Source of the DNA: Neisseriaceae bacterium
GTDB lineage: Bacteria; Pseudomonadota; Gammaproteobacteria; Burkholderiales; Neisseriaceae
NCBI GenBank assembly: GCA_017991555.1
Contig: JAGOQM010000007.1
Span: 142,593-206,592 of the forward strand
Direction of reading: 5' to 3'
Length of the DNA stretch: 64,000 nucleotides
The position numbers and the translations under genes are program-made. How positions within the stretch are numbered: the first letter of the stretch is position 1; each line of letters starts with the position of its first letter. The notes beneath the pieces were generated by a model. It worked only from the letters and a program-made list of their open reading frames with translations, did not search any database and was not told the DNA's origin. Below are positions 19,420 through 28,414 of this stretch, in pieces.

Positions 19420-20031
19420 CTAAGGCCTGTGTGGCTCAGGTAAGAGGCTTAAGGTTTTGTGCATGGCCAGTTGTAATGGCTGATCATCCTGAGTTAATTT
19501 ATTGCTCAGGCTGGCGCCCAGCCATAGGGCGTATAAGGTGGGTATTTCTACTTCTGGATCAAGCTGGGGCGAAATTGACCCGTCGGCTTGGCCGTCTTGC
19601 ATACAGCGAATCAACCGCTGCATCACGCTGTCGCTGCCTTCTAATAGAGCCAGACGCATCGGGTCAGACAGGTCAGACACCTCAGCGCTGAGCTTCACCA
19701 CCAGGCAGGGCTGCTCAGGGTTGTGGCACTGCTGGCTTTGTTGCCAGTGCTGCCAATAATTGAGTAGCTGCATGCGGCCATTGGCCGCTGGCGTCTGCCA
19801 CAGCGCGTCGACCCTGAGGTGGTAGCAGGCAAAATAATGCTGAATCAGCTCGGTGCCAAATGCGTCTTTCGAGGCAAAATAGTGGTAGAAAGACCCTTTT
19901 GGTACTTGGGCCTGTTTAAGAATTTCTGACAGACCAACGGCGCTATAGCCTTTATGGGCAATCAGCTGATAGCCGATGTCGAGCAGGTGCAGGCGGGTGT
20001 TTTGTGACGTTGGGTTCATGTTGACATTCAC
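19420..20031 (-). CDS. TetR-family repressor, NemR-like electrophile sensor
   Basis: A 203-residue TetR/AcrR regulator. The HTH (GLSEILKQAQVPKGSFYHYF, residues 33-52) and the central CLVVKLSAEVSDLS closely resemble E. coli NemR. Cys109 aligns with the NemR Cys106 redox switch, and Cys102 lies near the place of NemR Cys98. NemR proteins release DNA after modification by quinones, aldehydes or hypochlorite. A TAGAC/GTCTA palindrome lies 45 bases upstream. The curA gene downstream replaces the nemA/gloA targets known in E. coli. Confidence 0.85.
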   Translation of the reverse strand: MNVNMNPTSQNTRLHLLDIGYQLIAHKGYSAVGLSEILKQAQVPKGSFYHYFASKDAFGTELIQHYFACYHLRVDALWQTPAANGRMQLLNYWQHWQQSQQCHNPEQPCLVVKLSAEVSDLSDPMRLALLEGSDSVMQRLIRCMQDGQADGSISPQLDPEVEIPTLYALWLGASLSNKLTQDDQPLQLAMHKTLSLLPEPHRP

Positions 20032-20075
20032 CTAAGGCTTTAGATAGGGGGTCAGTGTAGCAAGAAAAATAGAAT

Positions 20076-20090
20076 TAGACCAGTCGTCTA
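20076..20090. promoter_or_regulatory. Candidate TetR/NemR-like operator
   Basis: Palindrome TAGAC-CAGTC-GTCTA upstream of the NemR-like gene. The size and TAGAC half-sites fit TetR-family operators. It probably mediates autoregulation of the repressor-curA transcript. Confidence 0.6.
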
Positions 20091-20289
20091 GTAGGGGTGG
20101 GTAAAAAAGTAGGGCGCAAATATGTCCTTTGTGTGGCAAGGCGCCGTCTAGTGATTGGGTGTAAGTGCCATGCTGCTTAAAGCAAAGGCTGAATAAGGAG
20201 CGATTGAGATTGAAAGCCGATCTTCAGCCTGTGGTTAAATCAGCACAGGGGTTTACGCGGTTTTAATTAAGCGTATGATGACAGATTAA

Positions 20290-20372
20290 TGCGGTGCGCC
20301 AGGCGTATGGCGGGCTGTCGTAGCGCTGCGACTGTGCATTAGCCGGCGGTTAAACTCCGTCCACCGCAACCA
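20290..20372 (+). other. Cloverleaf-shaped sequence with CCA end, tRNA-like but not a canonical tRNA
   Basis: Within the 394-base gap between two TetR genes, TGCGGTG (20290-20296) pairs perfectly with CACCGCA (20362-20368), followed by A and CCA. Three internal hairpins follow in tRNA order: GCCA/TGGC, GTCGTA/TGCGAC and GGCGG/CCGTC with a 7-base loop TTAAACT. The T-loop lacks C56, the D-loop has only 6 bases and the middle stem has a 4-base loop, so no anticodon can be assigned. A strong terminator begins four bases later. It could be a decayed tRNA, a small structured RNA or a palindromic repeat. Confidence 0.35.
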
Positions 20373-20375
20373 TTA

Positions 20376-20404
20376 AAAACCCACGACCTTGGTCGTGGGT
20401 TTTA
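20376..20404. terminator. Bidirectional terminator
   Basis: AAAACCCACGACC and GGTCGTGGGTTTT around a two-base loop. It ends the downstream TetR gene on the minus strand and any transcript of the cloverleaf on the plus strand. Confidence 0.9.
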
Positions 20405-20425
20405 CTTTGGGCCTTGGGTGGGCAC

Positions 20426-21016
20426 TTAGTCCCTATGGGCAAAGCCATAAATCATCAGCTGGAGCACGTCGTTGGGCAGCTGCAGTATTTTGTCGGCGTA
20501 TTCGGCCTGAACGGCAGGGCTGTGCATCATTTGGTCAATGAGCTTGAGGTAGGCGTCGATGAGCGGCACCGGAAAGCGGTCGTTGACTAATTTTTTTTGC
20601 TGCAGGCCATGGAAAAACTGCGCCATGAACTGATATTTGTCGGCCTCTAAGGTTTTGAAAAAGTCTGTCAGCTCAGCATCTTTATGCGTGGCCATGTCGT
20701 GCAGCATGGGCGCCGAGTAGAGGCCTTGTAAAGCCTGTTTCTGGAGGGCGTAAATGCCCGAAATAATGGCTTCGAGACTGCTTTCTTGTTCGGCCAGGCG
20801 GGCAAAGCCCGCGCGGATGCTGTCTTTATGGTCGATCAGGATTTCTTTAAGTAATTCTTTTTTATTTCTAAAATATTTATAAAAAGTTACCCGGCTGGTT
20901 TGGGCTTGGTGACAGATGTCTTCAATGGATACCCGCGTCCAGCCGTGTTGCGTAAACAATACGGTGGCCGCCTGGTAGAGGTCTTGCTGTGTCCGGTTGG
21001 TTTTTTGCATGGGCAT
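20426..21016 (-). CDS. TetR-family transcriptional regulator
   Basis: A 196-residue TetR protein with the N-terminal HTH SIEDICHQAQTSRVTFYKYF (30-49), a common RVTFYKYF variant, and an unassigned all-helical ligand domain. It diverges from the TonB receptor gene across about 265 bases, so control of the iron-uptake operon is possible. Two starts (residue 1 or 3) are equally placed. The ligand is unknown. Confidence 0.82.
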   Translation of the reverse strand: MPMQKTNRTQQDLYQAATVLFTQHGWTRVSIEDICHQAQTSRVTFYKYFRNKKELLKEILIDHKDSIRAGFARLAEQESSLEAIISGIYALQKQALQGLYSAPMLHDMATHKDAELTDFFKTLEADKYQFMAQFFHGLQQKKLVNDRFPVPLIDAYLKLIDQMMHSPAVQAEYADKILQLPNDVLQLMIYGFAHRD

Positions 21017-21125
21017 CTCTGTCTAAGATTTTGTTATTTTTGATGATTGTTGGCCGCATTATATAACGCCCTGTTCGTGGGCGATACCGTCGCGGGGCGA
21101 GGCCTGCGTTTTTGATGGCAATCTA

Positions 21126-21146
21126 AATAAGAATGATTTGCAATAT
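21126..21146. promoter_or_regulatory. Candidate Fur box upstream of the siderophore receptor
   Basis: AATAAGAATGATTTGCAAT resembles Fur-box variants with the core AATGATT. It lies about 140 bases upstream of the TonB receptor in an AT-rich stretch. Iron repression would fit the operon, but the match is imperfect. Confidence 0.5.
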
Positions 21147-21281
21147 TAACATTAATTAAGTATATTTACAAAATTAGTAAATTGCTAAGTATTTTGTAAA
21201 GTAAATGTTGCTTCATTTTATCAATCTGTCTTTTTAGGCTAGGCGGCGCGTGGCTTGAAAGACCCTTATATGGTTTGTCTC

Positions 21282-23306
21282 ATGAACATGAAAAAACTCA
21301 GTTTGGCCCTAGCGACGGGTGTGTACGCGTTCGCTCAGCCTCATGCCTATGCCGAAACGGCTGCACCCGAGGCGCAGTTGGCCGACGTGGTGGTGATGGG
21401 CGAGAAAAACAAGCGCACCAAGTTTGACACCAGCACCAGCGTCGACGTTTTTGACCGCAAGCGTCTGAAAAACAGCAGCAATCCCACCACGGCATCAGAC
21501 GTGTTGAAGATGACGGTGAACACCGTAGACCTTGGCTCGGGTAACGACTTGCCGACGGTGCGGGGCATTGATGGCTCTGGCCCAGCCCAGGGCGCCGTGG
21601 CGTTTTTTGCCGGCACCCGCCCACGCCTCAACCTATCCATTGATGGCCGTTCGGCCACTTACAATGAGTTTGCCTTTGGCAGTCAGTCTCTGTGGGACAT
21701 CAAGCAGGTTGAGGTCTTGCGGGGGCCGCAAAGCCTGGCGCAGGGTAAGAACGCCATTGCCGGCGCCATCGTGCTCAGTTCAAACGACCCCAGCGACGTG
21801 TGGGAAGGGGCGGTTAAATTAGGCATTGGCAATCAAAACAGCACCCAGAGCGCGGCCATGGTGTCGGGCCCGTTGATTGAAGACGAGCTGTCGTTTCGCC
21901 TGAGCGTGGACAGACAAAAGCGCGAAAGCTTTGTGAAGCTCAAATACTATCCCGAGGCCGGTGATCCGCGCAAAATTGAAACCACCACCACCCGCGCCAA
22001 GCTGATGTTTACGCCGTCGGCCTTCCCTGATTTTTACAGCCGCCTCACCATTAACCATGTGAAATCGCGCGCACCGCAAAACGAAGCCTTAGACAATCCC
22101 GGCAGCCTGCGCTACTCACCGGAGCGGCCGGTGTTTGAAACCTCGGCCACCAGCGGCATTTGGGACGTGCATTGGCGCGTCAACCCACAGTTGGTGTTTG
22201 AAAACAAATTCATTTACACCAAGTTTGATAATGACCGCCTGGCCCTGCCCATGCCTAAGGGCACGCCGGCCAAGCTGGACGGCCATGAAGTGCAGATTGA
22301 ACCGATGTTGCGCTTTAACAGCGCCGACAAGCGCCTAACGGGCTTGGTGGGCCTGCACTATTTCGAAGGCAAGCAGGATGAAACCGTCGATTTAATGCCC
22401 AACCGCAACTATTTTGATGACAAAACCCGCACACAGGCGATTTTTGGTGAGCTCACCTTTGCCGCCACGCCCACCTTAGACGTGACCTTGGCCAGCCGCA
22501 TCGAGCGTGAGTCTCACCAACGCCACGGCGGCAGCAGCAATGTACGGGTGGATTTAGACAAAACCGATACCGTGTTCCTACCCCGCGTCGACGTGGCCTG
22601 GAAGCCATCGCCACAGACGGTGGTCGGCCTGCAGGTGTCTCGCGGCTACAACCCCGGTGGGGCCGGGATTACCTTTGATCAGCCCATTGTCAGCTACGCT
22701 TTTGATCCGGAATACGTGTGGAATTACGAGCTTTATCATCGCTATCGCAACGATGAGCATCAGTTTGAGCTCAGCAGCAATGTGTTCTTCAACGACTATA
22801 AAGACATGCAGTTGCCGTATTACCTCGGCGTGAGCTCGGTGGCGATTCGCAACGCCGAAAAAGTCCACACCTATGGCGCTGAGTTTGCCGGCAGCTGGCA
22901 GGCCACGCGTCAGCTCAAGCTCTTGGGTTCGGTGGGCGTGCTCAAAACCAACATCAAACGCTATGCCGACAGCGGCCTGCAAGGCAATGAGCTGACCCGC
23001 GCGCCGAAGCTGACCCTAACCACCGGCGCCGATTATCAATTTAGCAACGGCTGGGACATGGGGGGCGATCTGCGCTTTGTGGGTGATTACTATTCTAATT
23101 ATCAAAACGACAGCTTGGGCAAAATCAGCGCCTACACGCAGGTAAACCTCTACGCTGGCTACAACTTTAAGTCTGGCCGCATTGGTCTTTATGCCAACAA
23201 CGTGTTTGATTCCGGGCACGACATCTTTATTCCTGCCAAAGACCGCCATGATGCGCTGGTACAGCGCCCTCGTGCCGTTGGCGTGACCGCAGAATACACG
23301 TTTTAA
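21282..23306 (+). CDS. TonB-dependent outer-membrane siderophore receptor
   Basis: A protein of about 674 residues. A signal peptide (MNMKKLSLALATGVYAFA to about AYA at 24) is followed by a TonB-box-like ADVVVMGEK, a plug domain (LPTVRGIDGSG; VEVLRGPQSLAQGKNAIAG) and a beta-barrel ending in a terminal aromatic (VGVTAEYTF). It imports a ferric siderophore. The start is uncertain (21270, 21282 or 21288); 21282 gives the best signal peptide. The next gene starts 12 bases downstream and is an ABC transporter, as in yersiniabactin-type uptake systems. The ligand is unknown. Confidence 0.92.
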   Translation: MNMKKLSLALATGVYAFAQPHAYAETAAPEAQLADVVVMGEKNKRTKFDTSTSVDVFDRKRLKNSSNPTTASDVLKMTVNTVDLGSGNDLPTVRGIDGSGPAQGAVAFFAGTRPRLNLSIDGRSATYNEFAFGSQSLWDIKQVEVLRGPQSLAQGKNAIAGAIVLSSNDPSDVWEGAVKLGIGNQNSTQSAAMVSGPLIEDELSFRLSVDRQKRESFVKLKYYPEAGDPRKIETTTTRAKLMFTPSAFPDFYSRLTINHVKSRAPQNEALDNPGSLRYSPERPVFETSATSGIWDVHWRVNPQLVFENKFIYTKFDNDRLALPMPKGTPAKLDGHEVQIEPMLRFNSADKRLTGLVGLHYFEGKQDETVDLMPNRNYFDDKTRTQAIFGELTFAATPTLDVTLASRIERESHQRHGGSSNVRVDLDKTDTVFLPRVDVAWKPSPQTVVGLQVSRGYNPGGAGITFDQPIVSYAFDPEYVWNYELYHRYRNDEHQFELSSNVFFNDYKDMQLPYYLGVSSVAIRNAEKVHTYGAEFAGSWQATRQLKLLGSVGVLKTNIKRYADSGLQGNELTRAPKLTLTTGADYQFSNGWDMGGDLRFVGDYYSNYQNDSLGKISAYTQVNLYAGYNFKSGRIGLYANNVFDSGHDIFIPAKDRHDALVQRPRAVGVTAEYTF

Positions 23307-23317
23307 AAGGTAAGCAA

Positions 23318-25042
23318 ATGAAACATGAAACAATTTACGCCCCGGTTGCGGGGCAGCTGCGGCGCTCGATGCTGCTGACTTCGCTGGCTCAGGTGATGAA
23401 AATCGCCATCTGGTTGCTGATGGTGGCGGTGATTTATGTCTTGGGCAATGAGGTTGAAGGCAACCATTATTGGTTGGTGGGGGCTTTATTGGTGCTGACG
23501 GTGGTGTATTACACCTTAAAAATCCGCGCCCACGATCAATCGCACTATGCCGCCTTTAGACTGGAAGAAATTTTGCGCCAGCGTTTGGCCAAGAAGATCA
23601 GCCAGCTGCCCATTGGCTACGTGCGCCAGGTTGGCACCGGCGCCTTGGCCAAGGTGATGCTGGATGACATTCACGCCCTGCATTCTTACATTGCCGATGC
23701 GCCACCGCTGAAGGCTGAGGCCTATGTGACGCCGGTGTTGGTGTTTATGGTGCTGTTTTATCTGGACTGGCGCATGGCCTTGGCCGTGTTTGGCTTTTCG
23801 GTGTTGGTGTTCGTGACCCTCAAGCTGTTGATGCGTAAAGGCCGCGCCTATCGCCGCCTTTACAGCCAGGCCTTGGCCCAGGTCAACGGCGCCATCATTG
23901 AGTATGTGCAGGGCATGGCCACGGTACGCACGTTTGATGCCGGCGAAAGCTCGTACAGCCGTTATCAAGATGCCTTGGAAAACTACGACAGCGTGATGCA
24001 GCGGTGGCTGAGCAAGATCGGCATCACCATGCGTCTGGCGCGCACGCTGTTTACGCCGATGCCAATGCAAATATTTTTACTGGCCGTGGGCACCTATTTG
24101 TCGTTTCATTACCAGCTGTCGTTTACCACCTTCTTTACCTTCTTATTGTTGGCGGCCGGCATTGTTGAGACCATGCACCCCTATATGGGCCTGCATCAGC
24201 TGTTGGAAAAATCACGCGCGTCGATAGAGCGCATTTTCGAGCTGGAAGCGCAAGCCGCGCTAGACGAGCCCGCCCAGCCTAAAGTGCCGGCCAATCATCA
24301 AATCAGCTATGAAAACGTGTCGTTTCGCTATCACGCAGACGGCCCCGATGTGTTGCGTGAGGTGAACTTAACCATTCCTGAACACAGCTTTACCGCCATC
24401 GTGGGCAGTTCTGGTTCAGGCAAAACCACGCTCATGAATTTATTGCCCCGCTTTTGGGACGTCAGCGCTGGGTGCATCAGCATCGGCGGGGTCGACGTGC
24501 GTGAGATGACGCAAGACGACCTGATGGCGCGCTGCTCCTTTGTGTTCCAAGACAATTTCTTATTTTCCTGCACCATTGCCGACAACATTCGCTATGGCCT
24601 CGATGCCGATGACGCCGCCGTCGTGGCCGCCGCCAAACGGGCCGAAATTCACGACTTCATCATGACCTTGCCCGAACAGTATCACACCAAGGTGGGCGAG
24701 CGCGGTCAGCTGTTGTCGGGTGGCCAAAAACAGCGCCTCACCATTGCGCGCGCCTTTTTGCAAGATCGGCCGATTTTGGTTTTGGATGAGCCGACGGCAT
24801 TTTCAGACGCACAAAATGAAGCCTTATTGATGAAGGCGTTTAATCAGCTGATGCAGGACAAAACCGTGATCATGATTGCCCATCGGCTGTCGACCATCGT
24901 TCATGCCGATCAAATCGTGTATTTGCAGGACGGTCAGGTGATTGCCCAAGGCACGCATGCCGGCTTGTTGGCGGATTCCCCCGCTTATCAAAAGCTGTGG
25001 TCTGACTATCAGCAATCGCAGTCTTGGTCACTCACCGTTTAA
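23318..25042 (+). CDS. ABC half-transporter (permease plus ATPase), YbtP/IrtA-like iron-siderophore uptake
   Basis: A 574-residue fusion: about six membrane helices in residues 15-290, then a nucleotide-binding domain with Walker A GSSGSGKT at 363-370, signature LSGGQKQR at 466-473 and Walker B LVLDEP at 487-492. The D-loop reads AFSD instead of the usual ALD. Exporter-fold half-transporters next to TonB receptors, with a second half-transporter following, import ferric siderophores in the YbtPQ and IrtAB systems. It probably heterodimerises with the next gene, which starts 20 bases on. Confidence 0.88.
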   Translation: MKHETIYAPVAGQLRRSMLLTSLAQVMKIAIWLLMVAVIYVLGNEVEGNHYWLVGALLVLTVVYYTLKIRAHDQSHYAAFRLEEILRQRLAKKISQLPIGYVRQVGTGALAKVMLDDIHALHSYIADAPPLKAEAYVTPVLVFMVLFYLDWRMALAVFGFSVLVFVTLKLLMRKGRAYRRLYSQALAQVNGAIIEYVQGMATVRTFDAGESSYSRYQDALENYDSVMQRWLSKIGITMRLARTLFTPMPMQIFLLAVGTYLSFHYQLSFTTFFTFLLLAAGIVETMHPYMGLHQLLEKSRASIERIFELEAQAALDEPAQPKVPANHQISYENVSFRYHADGPDVLREVNLTIPEHSFTAIVGSSGSGKTTLMNLLPRFWDVSAGCISIGGVDVREMTQDDLMARCSFVFQDNFLFSCTIADNIRYGLDADDAAVVAAAKRAEIHDFIMTLPEQYHTKVGERGQLLSGGQKQRLTIARAFLQDRPILVLDEPTAFSDAQNEALLMKAFNQLMQDKTVIMIAHRLSTIVHADQIVYLQDGQVIAQGTHAGLLADSPAYQKLWSDYQQSQSWSLTV

Positions 25043-25062
25043 GGCAGGGCAGAAAGAACCTT

Positions 25063-26856
25063 ATGAAAAGAAATTACACCAATCAAAAAACCAGAAGCGT
25101 GCAAAGCGTCTGGAATACCTATGGCCAGCTGATTCACTCCGCGGGCGATCAAAAAGGCAAGCTGCTGCGTTGTCTTGGCTTGGCCACGCTCACGGCGGTG
25201 CTGTTCGGCGTGTCTTTGGGGCTGTTGTATCCCTTTTTTGAAGCCTTGGTGGCGCACGATTGGCCACGCCTAAAGCCAATTTTGGCCCTGTTGGTGGGCC
25301 TGCTGTTCATCAGCAGCCTCTTGCGCATGAAGTCTGAGGATTACGACACCAAGGGCTATGCCAATAAGGCGATTCACCAGCTGCGCCACGACTTGGGCAA
25401 GAAGCTGCGCGAGATTCCCTTATTGCATTTGAGCAGCCAGCGTTCGGGTGAAATCAACGCCATCCTGGTGCAAAGCGTGAACGAGGCCGCCGGCTATGCC
25501 TTCACCCTGATCACCAGCATCATTTATGGCATCACCATTCCGATTGCGGCGGCGGTGACGCTGAGCGTTTACGACTGGCGCTTTGCCACCATCATGCTGG
25601 TGGTGTTTCCCTTATCCATTCCCCTATACCTATGGCGCCGCCGTGCGTTTCGGCGTGGCTTCAGCATCTTGGCCGAGGCCAACGGCCAGCTAAAGGGTGA
25701 GGCCATTGAATACATTCAAGGCCTAGACGTTTTAAAGTCCACCGGACAGGTTCAAAGCAAGCAAAGCCAGTTTGGCCAAGTGGCCAAAGACGTGGCCGCG
25801 ATTCAAAAATATGGCACCAAAAAAGGCGAAGTGCCGAACCTAATCATCACCTCTACCGTACAGATCGGCCTGATTTTAATCGTGCTGTTGGGTATGGTGT
25901 GGGTGGGCGGCGGCTCGGCGTCTTATTTGCTGTTGGCCACGGCGTTGGTCATCGTGGCGCGTGCTTCTGACATGCTGAATTTTTTCGTGCAAATGTCGTC
26001 GCTGCTGGAAATTTTTGTGATTGGCAGTGAAAAATTACAGGACTTGATGGCCCAGCCCAGCCTGCCGGAGCGGCACTGCGAAGCGATGCCGACGCGCTAC
26101 GACATTCAGTTTGAGCAGGTGCATTTTCGCTATGGTGCCGAAGCCAAAGCTTCGCTCAGCAATGTCAACCTGACCATTCCAGAAAAATCCTTTACCGCCT
26201 TGGTGGGCAGCAGCGGCTCGGGCAAGACCACGCTGACGCGGATGATTTTACGTTACGCCGACCCCGATGCTGGCTCGGTCAAAATCGGCGGCGTGGACGT
26301 GCGCGACATGAGCCAAAGCCAGTTGATGAGCCTGATCGCAGTGGTGTTCCAAGACGTGTATCTGTTCCAAGACAGCATTTTGAACAACATCCGCATGGCC
26401 AAGCCCGATGCGGGCGATGAAGAAGTGATCGCCGCGGCCCAGCAGGCCCAGTGTCATGAATTCATCAGCCGCTTGCCACAAGGGTATGCCACGCCTTTGG
26501 CCGACATTGGCAGCAGCCTGTCCGGCGGTGAAAAACAGCGCATCGCCATTGCCCGGGCGATTTTGAAAGACGCCCCGATTCTGATTTTGGACGAGCCTAC
26601 CGCGGCCTTAGACACCAAGAACGAGTTGGCGGTGCAAAAAGCCCTCGATGCCTTAGTGAAGAACAAAACCATTTTGGTGATCGCGCATCGCTTGTCCACC
26701 GTGGTGGGCGCCCAGCAAATTTTTGTTTTGGACGGCGGGGCCGTGGTGGAGCAGGGCCAGCATCAGACACTGTTGGCGCAGCAAGGGCAGTACGCTGGTT
26801 TTTGGCAGGTACAACATCAAGGCATGCTTTGGGGTGACCAAGCGCAGCAGGCCTAG
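25063..26856 (+). CDS. ABC half-transporter (permease plus ATPase), YbtQ/IrtB-like partner
   Basis: A 597-residue half-transporter with a membrane domain at about 35-320 and an ATPase domain with Walker A GSSGSGKT (382-389), LSGGEKQR signature and ILDEPTAALD. Unlike its neighbour it keeps the standard ALD D-loop. The start at 25063 follows AGAAAGAAC and avoids overlap with the upstream gene. It is the likely heterodimer partner in inner-membrane ferric-siderophore transport. Confidence 0.88.
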   Translation: MKRNYTNQKTRSVQSVWNTYGQLIHSAGDQKGKLLRCLGLATLTAVLFGVSLGLLYPFFEALVAHDWPRLKPILALLVGLLFISSLLRMKSEDYDTKGYANKAIHQLRHDLGKKLREIPLLHLSSQRSGEINAILVQSVNEAAGYAFTLITSIIYGITIPIAAAVTLSVYDWRFATIMLVVFPLSIPLYLWRRRAFRRGFSILAEANGQLKGEAIEYIQGLDVLKSTGQVQSKQSQFGQVAKDVAAIQKYGTKKGEVPNLIITSTVQIGLILIVLLGMVWVGGGSASYLLLATALVIVARASDMLNFFVQMSSLLEIFVIGSEKLQDLMAQPSLPERHCEAMPTRYDIQFEQVHFRYGAEAKASLSNVNLTIPEKSFTALVGSSGSGKTTLTRMILRYADPDAGSVKIGGVDVRDMSQSQLMSLIAVVFQDVYLFQDSILNNIRMAKPDAGDEEVIAAAQQAQCHEFISRLPQGYATPLADIGSSLSGGEKQRIAIARAILKDAPILILDEPTAALDTKNELAVQKALDALVKNKTILVIAHRLSTVVGAQQIFVLDGGAVVEQGQHQTLLAQQGQYAGFWQVQHQGMLWGDQAQQA

Positions 26857-26870
26857 AAATGGAAGGCACT

Positions 26871-28094
26871 ATGGAACAACGCACAATGCGGCGGCGCGAT
26901 TGGCTGATGCTGTTAAGCCTAGGCAATTTTAAATTCACCATCGTTGGCTTTTACATGGTGGGCCTCATCACCATGCTCAAGCACAGCGGCTTTAGCCTCA
27001 ATCAGCTCAGCTGGGTGTATTTACTGGCGGCGGTGGAGTTGGGCAAGGTATTTTTTTCCTTATTCATCGAACGCTTTCGCTGGGGCCAGCACGGCCATTT
27101 TCGGTTTTGGCTACTGCTGTCCAACAGCGTCATGTTCTTGGCCTTGGCGCTGCTCTGGCTGATTGACCCGCAGCAGCAATATGCTTTGCTGCTGTTGGCC
27201 TGCTTTACCCTCAGCGTCATGAGCGTGGTCTTTGGCTGCGCCACCTTGGGCCTGAACTGCGCCTTGCTGTCGTTTAAAGAGCGGGGGTTTGGCGGGGTGA
27301 TCCAGGTTTTGGCCGCGCGCTTGGGCAAAATGGTCGGTGGGGGCTTGGTGCTGCTGGTGTATCAACGCTGGGGCTGGCATGCCGCCATCGGTTTGGTGAT
27401 GGCGATCAGCGTGCTGATCAGCGTGCAGCTTTATCTGTATCGTGAGCCCGCGACCCCAGTGGCGCAGGCCGGCTATGGTTGGCGCCAGCTGTGTGGACGC
27501 ATCGTGGCCTATTGGCAACAGCCCAGCACCGGCCATAAGTGGTTTTTGTTGCTGCTGTTTTCCTGCGTGCCCTATGGTCTGGTGGCGACCACCTTCATTC
27601 CCAAGCTGAGTGACCTTGGCTGGCAGGCCGGCGACATCGGCACCGTCTTGGCGATTTACGTGCCCATCGCCTGCGTGGCGGCGGCACCCTTGGCCGGCGT
27701 ATTGATGCGGCACTATACGCGCCACCAGCTGGTGTTGTGTATTTTGCTGTCGCAGTGCGTGATTTTGGCGGCTTTTGTGTTTGTGGATCAGCTGGCGACG
27801 GTGTATGCGTACGCGATCATCGTGTTGGTGATGGCCTTAAGCATTGGCTATACCTTGCTGCTGCCGATTGTGATGGCTTTGTTTATGGATAAGGCCAGCC
27901 AAGAATGGGCCACCCTAGACAGTTCGCTACAGTTTACGGTGATGATCGGCGGGGCCTATGTGGCCGGCTTTTTGGCCTTACGCATCGCCAATGCCAGCAG
28001 CTATCAGGTGGTGTATGGGCTGGCCACCGTGGTTGGCCTCTTGGTGTGTGCCTTGACGCTGTGGCAGGGCAAAAAGCTTTTGGCACCAGAATAA
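26871..28094 (+). CDS. MFS permease, RhtX/YbtX-like siderophore transporter
   Basis: A 407-residue major facilitator protein with about twelve hydrophobic segments, beginning RRRDWLMLLSLGNFKFTIVG. MFS proteins of this sort accompany siderophore ABC pairs (YbtX) or import ferric siderophores themselves (RhtX/FptX). It begins 14 bases after the ABC gene, with GGAAG preceding the ATG at 26871. It is the last gene of the operon. Direction of transport and substrate are inferred from context. Confidence 0.8.
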   Translation: MEQRTMRRRDWLMLLSLGNFKFTIVGFYMVGLITMLKHSGFSLNQLSWVYLLAAVELGKVFFSLFIERFRWGQHGHFRFWLLLSNSVMFLALALLWLIDPQQQYALLLLACFTLSVMSVVFGCATLGLNCALLSFKERGFGGVIQVLAARLGKMVGGGLVLLVYQRWGWHAAIGLVMAISVLISVQLYLYREPATPVAQAGYGWRQLCGRIVAYWQQPSTGHKWFLLLLFSCVPYGLVATTFIPKLSDLGWQAGDIGTVLAIYVPIACVAAAPLAGVLMRHYTRHQLVLCILLSQCVILAAFVFVDQLATVYAYAIIVLVMALSIGYTLLLPIVMALFMDKASQEWATLDSSLQFTVMIGGAYVAGFLALRIANASSYQVVYGLATVVGLLVCALTLWQGKKLLAPE

Positions 28095-28155
28095 ATGGTT
28101 TGACGCTGGTGCCAACAGACGTCAGCCCACAGGCATCTAGGCTGATGTCTTTCTC

Positions 28156-28185
28156 CCCCTGCCGTAAGATGGCAGGGGTTTTTTT
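28156..28185 (+). terminator. Terminator after siderophore operon, first copy of a duplicated terminator
   Basis: CCCCTGCC-GTAAGAT-GGCAGGGG followed by seven T residues and ATG. The sequence is almost identical to 35933-35962 on the same strand, including the GTAAGAY loop. Confidence 0.92.
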
Positions 28186-28209
28186 ATGCTGCCGGGTTTG
28201 CTGTATAAT

Positions 28210-28414
28210 GATTTTTTGTGACAGGTGTTCTAAGGTAAGCTCGTTACGAGGGGCGTGAGCCACTCGGGCGGATGCGGGGCCTTTGGGTTCATATTTAAGG
28301 CGTTGCGGACATGCCGAGATGCGGTAAGATGTTTTGACCTATTGCCGTTGCCGACCCACATCGTGGACAGTGGGCGGACAGCGTGGTTTTAATGCTTGTT
28401 TGATAAAGATATGA
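28210..28414 (+). other. Long untranslated leader before the XRE/cupin regulator
   Basis: A near-consensus -10 box TATAAT at 28204-28209 lies about 200 bases before the regulator start, without a good -35. The leader holds a CTCGT/ACGAG dyad and GC-rich segments that could fold. I do not recognise a known riboswitch or small RNA. No open frame with a ribosome-binding site is seen. Confidence 0.35.

Noticed and set aside
20290..20372. Functional tRNA gene
   Set aside because: T-loop, D-loop and anticodon loop are all non-canonical, so only a tRNA-like structure is claimed.
23516..24070. Antisense open frame (184 codons) inside the first ABC transporter
   Set aside because: Lies wholly within a conserved gene on the other strand and has the biased His/Gln composition of a shadow frame.
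27111..27725. Antisense open frame (204 codons) inside the MFS siderophore permease
   Set aside because: Entirely opposite a real membrane protein; composition is a strand artefact.
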